Shown here in pieces: positions 21,345-30,876 of a stretch of 64,000 nucleotides of DNA. The stretch's first letter is position 1; each line of letters begins with the position of its first letter. The stretch is from Umbilicaria muhlenbergii. Its lineage: Eukaryota; Ascomycota; Lecanoromycetes; Umbilicariales; Umbilicariaceae. A program made the translations under genes and the position numbers. The notes under the pieces were generated by a model. The model did no database searches. It worked only from the letters and a program-made list of their open reading frames with translations, and was not told the DNA's origin. The stretch lies in the NCBI GenBank assembly GCA_000611775.1, contig KK106983.1:5746240-5810239 (forward strand), in the 5' to 3' direction.

Positions 21345-22805
21345 CTACACGTTGAGCCGGCGGCCATACTCCTCTCTCGCCTCACTCACCATGCCATTCA
21401 CATCAAAGTCCCAAATCTTGCGCGTGCGTCTCTCGACCTCGGCTTTGCATTTGTCCGCATCCCTCCCCGTTTCGGGACCCGCCCATTCGTAGATATCGCC
21501 TATCTCCCGAGAGCTCTGCACGAGCCACTGCGTGCGCTCATAGCGGACCGCGCTGTAAGCTTGGAATGCCGTGCTCAGGGCCACGGCCTTGCTGGCCGCA
21601 CCTTTCTCGAGCGTCGATGTCGCCTCTTCCAAAATCGTTCCCAGGGCCAACGCATCTTCGATCCCGAATCCGGCCCCAGCGCCGTGGTGGGGCGTAGAGC
21701 TGTGAGCCGCGTCGCCCGCTAGACACACCCGACCCTTCGCGTAGCTGGGGGCGGGGTGGTCGTACATGTCGAACATGGCCCACTTGTCCAACTGGTCGGG
21801 CAGGAGGCGCATGACGGCTTGGATGGCGGGACTCCATTCCGCAAAGGCCTCGATCACTTCCGTCTTTGTCGCCGGAGCGGTCAGCTTGTCGCCGTCGTGG
21901 ACCCATTCTCCGGGGTCGGTGACAAACGCTACGATATTCAGCAAGGTGGACCGCGCCAAGGGGGAGGTGAGCACATGGGCGCCGGGGCCCATGTGCATGC
22001 ATTGGTTGTGGGCTTTGTCTTGGCTGAGCGCGGCTACGGCTGCGCCCATGGGAACGATGGCTCGGAAGGCTACTTTGTGCGTGTAGTTGGGATAGGAGGC
22101 AGGGTTGTCTTCGCCCAGGAGGATCTGACGCACGCGTGATTTGATACCGTCGCAGCCGATGACTAGAATATCAGGCGGAGAGGGTCAGCAATTTGCGGGT
22201 CACTCATCAGCACCGTCAGAGTAGTGTATATAACTCTACTGACCTGCATCCGCCTCGCCTGTTGTTCCATCGGTGAATTGCATGAGCACTTTCACGCCAC
22301 CGTCCTTGTCCACGTATGTTTCCAAGCGTTTCCGGAACTCCACCACGCCGTCCGGCAATATCTTGACCAACTCCTCCAAGAAATGTGCGCGGAGACATCC
22401 CCAAAACCCCATGTCAGCAACGGGAGTGTGGAAGAGAAGCTTTTCAAACGTGTCGTGCGGGTCAGTACTCTCGTGGCTGTAACCGTCGACATAGTGGTTG
22501 TAATCGTTTTTGCTTTGATTCGCTACTCTCTTCATCGCCTCGAGAATCCTGGGGTCGAGAAGATGCATGCAGCGCTGGGCAGTCGCGGTGAATGCGACGC
22601 CGGCGCCTATCTCGCGGAAACTGCGTGCCTGCTCGTAGATTTTGATCTTGATGCCTCTCTTCAGGAGGCCGAGCGCAAGAATGATGCCAACGATCCCGCC
22701 ACCCACGATGGCGACATCGAAGGCCGGATCGCCCGCTTTTCCACTGGTGTCGCCATTTGACGCCGGCGGACCGTTTACGCCGTTGGTATCGCTGACAGCA
22801 CTCAT
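21345..22805 (-). CDS. FAD-dependent monooxygenase (salicylate hydroxylase-like)
   Basis: A group A flavoprotein aromatic hydroxylase using NAD(P)H and O2. Exon 1 is 22805-22244 and exon 2 is 22162-21345 (81-nt intron, GTCAGT..TTCTAG), giving 459 residues in frame. After a Gly/Ser/Asn-rich lead come the FAD Rossmann motif FDVAIVGGGIVGIILALGL, IKIYEQARSFREIGAGVAFT, the conserved VIGCDGIKSRVRQ, and the GD motif GRVCLAGDAAHSSTPHHGAG. These place it among salicylate 1-monooxygenase-like enzymes of fungal aromatic catabolism or secondary metabolism. The start (MSAVSDTNGVNG) is the first in-frame ATG giving a normal N-terminus. The exact substrate is not deducible. It is divergently placed from a broken SDR gene. 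Confidence 0.9.
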
Positions 22806-24179
22806 GGTTCTAGGTGCGAGATTGGTTGAGCCGGAGAAGGGGGAGGAAGACGTTTGCGTAGATGGTAGGGTATTCCGTGAACAGATAGATGGATCTATAA
22901 GGGTTACCCAGTTGCTTACATCCGATGTCAGCTGTACTGAACAACTACAGCAGTCATCCTGTTGCTCCTTCTGCCACTGCGGAAGACCGAAAGGCACTCA
23001 GTCATATGTCTCATTGGCACGTCTCGTTGGCAAACACTTGATGAGCATGCGTCGACTCCTGAATCAGCAGCCACAGGGCAGCAGGATTTGATCGGGGGGC
23101 TGATTCCTGTCAGCAGTGCTGCGAGTAAGCCGGATGTTGTATCGCTGCTCTGGACGTGTACGCTGTACGAGCTGAGGGGCCAAAGCCTGTGGGGGCCCTG
23201 CCTTACAGAAGGCTCGCCCTGTACTTCTAGGACCGTGAGCAATGAACAACATGATGGGAACGGAGACATGAGGGATGAAGGATGAAGGATGAAGGATGAT
23301 GTCTCCCACAGACAAGATGGTCTCGACACCAATCGGGAACCATGATTTGCTTGCCAGTCAGGAACGCGGCCTGTTCTCACCGCTTTCATCGCCGTCTCCA
23401 TCAGCGAGAGGGCACGGACTTTGGTGCCCCGACTCGGACTCGGCACCTACGGAGTAAGGTATGGCCGATTGGCGGTGCCGGGGTGACGGTAAGGCATGCT
23501 TACGCTGAGTAAGCTCGTAAGGAGGTATCTTACCTAAGGTACCTTAGGTAGCTTTGGACTCTGCATCACTTGCCCACAAGAATGGGTCCCTTCGGTACGA
23601 CAGGCACACCAAGATCGATTCCTGGTTTTAACATTAGGATACAACAAGCATTCACGTCACCAAGATAATTCAACGCTTCATTGCTTGCGAGACATATGTG
23701 ACCAATGTACTGTTCACAATCACGCAACCGAGTTAGCCTTTTGGAGGGACTCCACTATGAGTAACCTTCTGACAGGGTCAAGATCAGCACATTTGAACAG
23801 TGGGCGGCTTTGACAAATAAAGCAAGAGCTGGGGGTGTGATTTTGGAAGTAGTGAGCCTCAAAAATACAGTGGTGGTATAGAACGGAAACTTACACTGAG
23901 TGTGGCTGTCTTACTCCGTATCGAAGGGACCGAATTCGAGGCTTCCTCATCAACCAGATGCTTGATCCATGTTTATCCTCTGTTTACGGCTTGTCGGCGC
24001 TTTCACTGGGCTTATTGTTTCATCGGTGCTAATACATGATGACTGATCCGTGGCTCCGTACGTACATGGAGCTTTCCTACAGCAGCACGTGGCGCATTTC
24101 CTAGCTACTTATAACGCGTCCGAGACGTTGGATCATCCTTTGCTTTTGGAAAGACCTGTTTGGGCACCCAAGACTCGCA
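22806..24179. other. Divergent intergenic region
   Basis: Promoter region between the FAD monooxygenase and the SDR remnant. It contains a GATGAAG-type short repeat at 23273-23300 and a 20-bp palindrome at 23531-23550. ORFs here are not convincing. Confidence 0.4.
23531..23550. repeat. Perfect 20-bp palindrome
   Basis: TACCTAAGGTACCTTAGGTA equals its own reverse complement. It may be a hairpin or a binding site for a dimeric factor; such CCTAAGG/CCTTAGG strings also occur as simple repeats in fungal genomes. Confidence 0.7.
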
Positions 24180-25109
24180 ATGGCAAAGAAGACCGTCCTC
24201 ATCACCGGCTACAGCGAAGGTAGTCTAGGGGCAGCTCTCGCGCGGGCCTTCCGAGATCAAGGCTTCTACGTCTTTGCAACGGTTCGCAACCAGCCAAAGC
24301 CGTCGCCCTCGCGAGCGACAACATCGAGATTCTGCCTCTGGAAGTGACATCCAAGGAGTCGATCGTCCAATGCGTCGACGCCGTGAAAACAAGGACGGGC
24401 GGTACGCTCGATGTCCTGGTCAATAATGTCGGGTCCACGTTCTTCATGCCGCTGCGCGACACGTCGATTGAGGACGGTAAAAAGCTTTTCGATGTCAATG
24501 TGTAGGGCATGCTGGGTGTGACGCAGGCTTTCGCGCCGCTGGTAGTCAAGTCCAAGGGCGTCGTGCTGAACATTTGTTCCATCGCGGGCGCCGTGCGCAT
24601 AGCGTGGCAAGGTGAGCTTTTGGGAACGCTCGCGTTGATGGAATCGTCCTTCGACGACCCCATCCACAACACTGCAGCTGCAGCTGTAGCTGTAGTGGCT
24701 ACGGCACAGCGCAGAAGACAAAGGAACAGGCTTACGATGGACCCACGCAGGCACCTACAACAGCTCCCAAGCAGCCGCGACCTGGCTTTCCGAGACCCTG
24801 CGCATCGAGATGGAGCCGCTCAGCGTGCGAGTAGTAACCGCCATAGTCGGCGAAGTCGAGACCCAGATCTACGCCAACCGGAAAGACTTATCCCTACTCG
24901 CAGGCTCCTACTACGCCTCCGTCGAGCATTTCATCTCCAAGCAGAGCAACGGCGTCCTCCTGATGAACAACGAGCCGGCCGATGTGACGGCCCGGAACCT
25001 GGTCAAGGATACGCTGGGGGGCCCCCGTGGCCAGGTCTGGCGCGGCGGGGTCGCGGGGACGGCTAAATACACGTCGTGGTTGTTGCCGACCAGATTGGAT
25101 TATTTGTGA
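24180..25109 (+). pseudogene. Short-chain dehydrogenase/reductase (Ayr1-like), broken
   Basis: Starts MAKKTVLITGYSEGSLGAALARAF, the nucleotide-binding TGxxxGxG segment. A 1-nt shift near 24290 (after ATVRN) puts the rest (AKAVALASDNIEILPLEVTSKES, DVLVNNVGSTFFMPL) in another frame. A TAG (24503-24505) replaces the Trp expected after LFDVNV. An intron (24612-24750, GTGAGC..CGCAG) restores GTYNSSQAAATWLSETLRIE. The Tyr of the YxxxK active site is present, but the Lys is Gln. The C-terminus (VRVVTAIVGEVETQIYAN..) is clean to the stop at 25109. A frameshift, a nonsense codon and loss of the catalytic Lys argue for a pseudogene. Homologues reduce 1-acyl-dihydroxyacetone phosphate or related ketones. 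Confidence 0.8.
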
Positions 25110-27388
25110 GTCGTGGTTCAGGTATCCTCACCTGTGTGGGTGTCATGTGCGCTGACCTTGGCGCTTTAGGAGAGACTGCTGCACACGAGCAGGGGCGTTT
25201 ACCAGGTGACCCCACCTTCTTCCTAACTACGAACGAGTGAGTTTTCAGGATCAGCGAGACCATTTGGGAGTATGAGCGTTTGTTTTATCGCTTTGTAAGA
25301 TAAATGAAAAATCAATTGGCGTGGGGTAGCTTTAAATGTACTTTCGTGCTCCGTACCTCAATTTCCAAGTGCTAGTCCATCAAAAGGGCAAGGGGCTTGG
25401 CCGTTGCGCGTCGCGATACGGGTACTTATGCAGCCATGCGGCGTTTTCATTTTGTCATAGTTCGTTGATCACATCCGAAGTGGCCGCTCGAGGTCAAGAG
25501 AGTATTTCGTAGCTACATATTACATGGCAGCTACTGTTAACGCGGGGAGCCTCTGCTGGCCGCAGCCGTGTAACGTTACATTTGTGTAAAGTTACGTTCC
25601 CATCCCTTTGATTATGGTGGGCCGAGCTAATAGCCGCAAGGTGTGTCGAGCGCTCAAGGGAAGGACGGTCCATCTGGGCCTCAACTCGAACGAGAGAATA
25701 ATGTATTATAAGTTATGTAGATAGGGGGAAAGCCTCGCTTAATTTTTCCAAATCCCGCAGTTGCGTAGAATGCATCTCACCCGCGTAAGGTAATTTCAGG
25801 CATGTAACACCTCGCTGCCCTCACCTCACTGTCATCATGCTGCTGTCATCCTCAACTCATGGAGGGGAAAGAGGAGAGTTTCACATGTCTAGAATTAAGG
25901 TCATTACTAAGCAGTCACGTTAGCCACTAGTAGCAGTAGGATTTAGTCTACTCGCGTAGCATATCATCTTAAGCCTCGTGTGGACGCCTGCATTTTAAAG
26001 CTTGTGAGAAAACAACAGTAGTGAAAATTGTTAATTAAATTATTGTATACAAACTCAAGAAGCTCGAACCTACCTTCTCCAAAATAATGAAATATTTGAC
26101 TGAAATATAAACAATATGTTGTCACGGGACAGTCTGCTCAGGCCGGTTTTGCTTAGCACAACACACTTAATGAAAGCTTGACAAATGAACAATTACAACA
26201 AATATCAGAAAACCTTTGACTATAGGATTATACAGTTTAACTAAGTCTCTGCCTTTGTATATGAACACTCTTTTGCATCTGTTTCTGTTGTAGAGTTATT
26301 CAATAATTTAGTTAGAATACTGCTACGATTGTAACATTCATTAATTGTTGTCGGCAGCCTCACCTTGGCACTGTGGCGGCGACTAACCACAAAGCGTTAG
26401 TAAAAAGTAGTGGCGCAAAGTCGCCTGAGGCAAGCCGGTCCTCTTCTCTCAAGTCATACAACGCAAATGCAAAGGTTCCATCTTACGGTCTGGAAGGACG
26501 CTCGAATCCTCCAGCTTCAAGCAAGTCATTCATAGGGACACATCAGCAGGCTGCGCCTAGACTGGGGTGTTGTATTTGTGTCGACATTTCCATCGCCTTT
26601 TTATTCTTAGCAGCACCATTTTCTTTCGGCGCAGCAGCGCAGCCTACCTCACGCCTACGGTAATTTCGTACTCACATTACGAATTCGTGTATCCACGCAC
26701 TGCTGTGTTGTACTCCTAGAGGTGATCAAAGCCTTGTTCGTTATTTGATGTCGCAATGGATCCTTGTCCGCTTCTTGTTAAGTTGTTCCTTCATTGCAGA
26801 GCTGCATTCTTAGCCCTGACACTTGCGTTCATCTGCCCCGCAAGCTCTAAGCCTTTCTTAGCCCACATGGATATACCAGCATCACCCATCTTACATACTC
26901 TTGCATGATTCTCTGATTTCAAAACTTACCACTAATATTGAAACGATAATTCGAGAGGGGCATGTTAGGGATGAAGGTGCTGTGCCTGGCATGCATGCCG
27001 ACCCATCCCCGCCACCTGGTAAAGCGAAACACTCAAAAGCCTTGCCGCTCCAAATACCCCCACAACCTGTCGGATAAACCCCCAGATTATGGACAACTAT
27101 GGAGATTTGATTACCCTCGCCCATGCTTCTCGGCGGTGATTCGCCGGATGAGCATGGATTAGACCTTGCAAGTGGTGCGGATAAAGGATTCAGAGATCGG
27201 GGGAACCCCCTGTGATACATTAAGGCTTGGTGCCTCAAAACTAACGGCGAAGCGTACTGTGCCCTGACGATCGCCAAGCAAATGACATGCCCTTTGACCA
27301 GTTGGCGTTACCCATGGATTACTTATATACCTCGTCCACCGTAGTGTGAAAGGCCGTAGCTGTCCCTCCATCTTTGCCATATGAAACA
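25110..27388. other. Long gene-poor region, AT-rich in the middle
   Basis: About 2.3 kb with no convincing gene. 25980-26340 is AT-rich. An ORF at 26373-26663 has a hydrophobic C-terminal stretch but no recognised domain. A GTAACGTTAC palindrome lies near 25570. The right end is the GH127 promoter. Confidence 0.4.
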
Positions 27389-27567
27389 ATGAAGCTCTTT
27401 GCTATCCTGACTGCGCTTGTGACTGCAGCAGCCGTTGCACCTTCAGCGAATGATATTCGTCAGTTTCCATCTCCAAAGGCCTAAGAGCAAGGGACACTGA
27501 TGAACGCAACAGTCTTGCCTTTCGTTTTCCAGCCATTGCCATTAGGATCCATAAAGCCGCAAGGCTG

Positions 27568-27888
27568 GTCTGTTGTCTGAACCAGTTATACTGGTTGTTG
27601 TTGCATGTGGAAAATCGTTCGTCCGCCCCGCCCTGCAGCAGCCAATATATGCCCGTAGCAGGCATCATGCCTACATGCGCTCGGCCCGACTATAGGCGCT
27701 CGGTCAATGTAGGCGAGCACCGAGAAAGCCGATATGGGGGGTTATTTAATGTGCCCTGATTTCTACGAAGACTGCTTGCTTCTACACGTTCATTTATATC
27801 AATTGGAGCGGTATTTAGCTAGATATAATACATCTATTTGGCCTCTATATCGCCCCATTGCAACAGTTGTAAGCTGAATAGTCGGCAG
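27568..27888 (+). other. GH127 intron 2 enlarged by a MITE
   Basis: GT at 27568 and CAG ending 27888; splicing joins TG to G of a conserved Trp codon (QGW/LRDQ). Without the 269-bp element and one copy of its TTG duplication the intron would be 49 nt, the normal size here, with a GCTGAAT branch site. Confidence 0.7.
27598..27866. mobile_element. MITE-like element, copy B
   Basis: A 269-bp near-identical copy of 12879-13146, in the same orientation, with the same inverted termini except a C-to-T change at the first base. It is flanked by direct TTG repeats (27595-27597 and 27867-27869). It sits inside the second intron of the GH127 gene. Confidence 0.75.
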
Positions 27889-30230
27889 GCTCCGGGACCA
27901 GATGGAACTGATGGCCAACGGGCTCGCAGGCCATGAACAAGACATTTACCGCTATGTCAATCACAGCTCTTGGGTTGGCGGCGACCAGGAGTATAGCTCG
28001 CTTAACGAGGGCTTTCCTTACTGGCCCAATGGCCTGGTGCCTCTGGCATATGGACTGGATGATGACCGTCTGAAGGGCCAGGTCCAGCAGAGTATTGACT
28101 ACGTGATTGAGCATCAACAAGAGGTACCGCTTCGCTAACAATGGGACACGTCCAGTAGGTTAACGTAGGAGGATAGGATGGCTGGATCAGACTGGAAACA
28201 ATAGCTAATACGAGGGGCCTCTGGATACTCTAAGCTTGCAATATTGGTGGTATTCGTGACTAATGCAAACGTCCAGGCGCGATATCCAGTTTTTCTTGGT
28301 TTGATCCAGCTGGTAGAAGCGGATTCGAGCCAGGCAGATACCATCATCCCAGCAATGCACAAATTTGTCAACTTGATGAATTCGATGCTTTCAAATAACT
28401 ACACTGGCTATATCGAGAAGCCGGGAGACCAATTTGATGCATCCTGGGGGAGGGCCCGAAGTCACGATATGATAATCTCGCTACAGTGGCTGCTCGAAAA
28501 TTATCCGGCGAATAATACGCAAAGATTGTTGGAGAACATGCAGTTCCTCAATGATAAAACTTACGGCTGGGCTTACTGGTGGCAAGATGGTGTCTTTATC
28601 AAGGAGAATCTGGACACGGTCTCTAGCGAATACACAAATGCTATGTACCAGTACGAACATGGAGTCAATGTGGGACAAGGTATACTCTTCGAGATTGAGG
28701 TTCATGGGCATGCTAGCTGATATGACTCTACCATGGCAGGCTTGAAAGCCCTGGCAGTGGTCAATCAATTTACGCACAACGCGTCCCTTCCTGACATCAC
28801 CAGGACTGGGGTCAATTGGACTTTCGTCTATCATGAAGCGTCTTCGGGTACAATCCTTGCCGACGAGAGGGAGCGGGGTCTAAGTCCATACTGTTAGTAG
28901 CACATTCATACATCCTCCAAGTGCATACTAAGCAGGATTTATTATAGCCGGCTCCGAGCTGTGCACCGCTGTGGAGACTATGTACCCTATGAGCTACCTC
29001 TACCAGACCATGAGTGACAACGAGTTCGCAGACCGTTGCGAGCTTGCCGCTTTCAATGCTCTGCCTGTAATGATGACGCCAGACCATTGGGGTCACCAAT
29101 ATATGGCTCAACCAAACCAGCCTTACAGTCGTAAACTCACGGGAAACCCCCTTCTTCAATGTTAACGCAATGGGCCAGAGCTTCAGACTGGAGCCCAACT
29201 ACCCCTGCTGCACGGTCAATCACCCGCAAGGTTATTCAAAGTTCTTGAACTTCTTGTCAGCTTCTTTTGTAGGAGTTGGCGACAACGGCCTTGAACACGC
29301 ATTACTTTCGCCCGCCAGTGTAACCACCAACCTCGGGAGCGGTAATACGGTCACAGGGAGCTGCAACACGAATTATCCCTTCGATAACACACTGCTTTAC
29401 ACCATCAACGCTACCCAGTCCTTCGACTTCTACGTTCGAGTGCCAGGCTGGTACGTCGCCAACAGCTCGAGCATCATCGTGAACAATAACAGCAGCCAAA
29501 GCCTCTCCCCCAATGCCTCCACCGGCATGCACATGATCTCCATCAATTCCGGCCAAAGTACCATCACCTACACTCTAGGCGCTAGCATTGTCATCGAGCC
29601 TCGCGCCAACTCCACCATCGCTGTCCACTACGGCGCCCTCCTCTACGCTCTCTCAATTGGCGAACAAATGTCGGTCGGGCTCACAAATTGGCAGAACCTG
29701 ACGGCGTACCCATCTGGGTATGCACCGCCGGAATGTCACGACTGGACGATCAACAATACCACGGCTTGGGATTACGCCATCGACCCATCAACCCTGCAGT
29801 ACCAATCCACCAGCACTTCGGATCCCACGAGCATCCAGCCCCTCCCGAAGCCCATCTTCGACTCTGGAGCGCCTCCGGGTACCATTACCGCCATGGCGTG
29901 CGAGATCGACTGGCCCATTGCCAGCGGTGTTCCAGCCGCGGTGCCGTTAGCGGGACAGAGGAACTGCACGGGACCGACGGTGCAGGTGACGCTGGTGCCT
30001 TATGGGTCGGCGGAGATTCATATGGCTGAGTTTCCTACCGTTCAGTTGATAGTTGAGCCGGCGGAAAGAAGTGGTTCTTGTCGAGCGAGAGGAAGGTGAT
30101 GGAGTTATTGAGCTGGCGGAATGGTTGTACTGCTGGCTTGAAGGTGTGGGCTTGGATTAACGTTCTCATTATGCGCAGAATGCTTGAGATCAGTCGATGG
30201 TCTCACGTTATATCGTGGCCCTGATAAGAT

Positions 30231-30285
30231 TAAGATAAGATAAGATAAGACCATGATCTGCTCTAGATAAGATAAGAAAAAGAGA
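30231..30285 (+). repeat. GATAAG cluster
   Basis: At least five GATAAG hexamers, mostly in tandem. It is either a microsatellite or a cluster of GATA-factor sites about 600 bp upstream of the monooxygenase start; sequence alone cannot decide. Confidence 0.6.
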
Positions 30286-30408
30286 TCAGGCTCAAAAAGC
30301 CGAGGCCGAATTGAAACGCGGAGGAGTGGAAACTTTAACTTCGGATCTGGGGTACGAGTAACACGACGCCCTTCTGGGAGATGCCGACTCGCCCCGTTCA
30401 AGCGTAGT

Positions 30409-30452
30409 TGGGGCAGGGCAAACAGGGCAAACAGGGCAAACAGGGCAAACAG
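30409..30452 (+). repeat. 10-bp tandem repeat GGGCAAACAG
   Basis: About four tandem units. Further short arrays follow: GTTCCCCTCAGC about three times at 30510-30550 and ACCCAGGTCGAGAT twice at 30619-30648. Confidence 0.85.
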
Positions 30453-30876
30453 GCCACACAGGCATGCCAGGACTGCATGGGCCATGGCCGTGGAGAGGGG
30501 TCAGGGCACTTCCCCCTCAGCGTTCCCCTCAGCGTTCCCCTCAGCGTCGAGGGCCCCGGTGCCTCTCTTCGAACCGTTCGTGAGCACTCGTGCAATCTTT
30601 TGGTTCGTCATCTCACAACACCCAGGTCGAGATACCCAGGTCGAGATACCTGCTCACTGTCCTCTACTCATCCTTGGCTGAACGGAAGGCACCCTCACCA
30701 CCGTACGGATCTCATGCGAATTGTGCTCGACTTGAGCGGAAGCGGAATCCCAGCAGATTTACTGCTCGACCGACCACAGAATGTCGAAGCCCTGGCCTGA
30801 AGTGCCCGTATGTACTCTCTCTACAGATAGGATGGAGAGCGGAGTGCTGACTTGATGCCAGGTGAGCAATGTGAAC

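Larger units (their letters stand above)
27389..30099 (+). pseudogene. Secreted GH127-type (DUF1680) beta-L-arabinofuranosidase-like protein, damaged
   Basis: Starts MKLFAILTALVTAAAVA, a clear signal peptide. Exons: 27389-27458, 27513-27567, 27889-28123, 28177-28224, 28277-28680, then continuing after introns near 28681-28739 and 28892-28948. The body shows [104 protein letters not shown] and LEPNYPCCTVNHPQGYSKF. The Cys pair and nearby Glu match the GH127 metal/nucleophile site. Lesions: the intron after GLW (28225-28276) begins AT instead of GT, and one extra C in a run near 29150 shifts the frame before FFNVNAMG. Intron 2 holds a 269-bp MITE. It could still be functional if the C run is a sequencing error and the splice is tolerated. 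Confidence 0.7.
30100..30876. other. Intergenic, rich in short tandem arrays
   Basis: 3' flank of GH127 and promoter of the monooxygenase. It carries the GATAAG cluster and three short tandem arrays. ORFs in it are composed of the repeats and are not credible genes. Confidence 0.5.

Noticed and set aside
22928-23446. 172-codon minus-strand ORF in the divergent promoter
   Set aside because: No ATG-supported domain, Ser-rich low-information translation, and it spans short tandem repeats.
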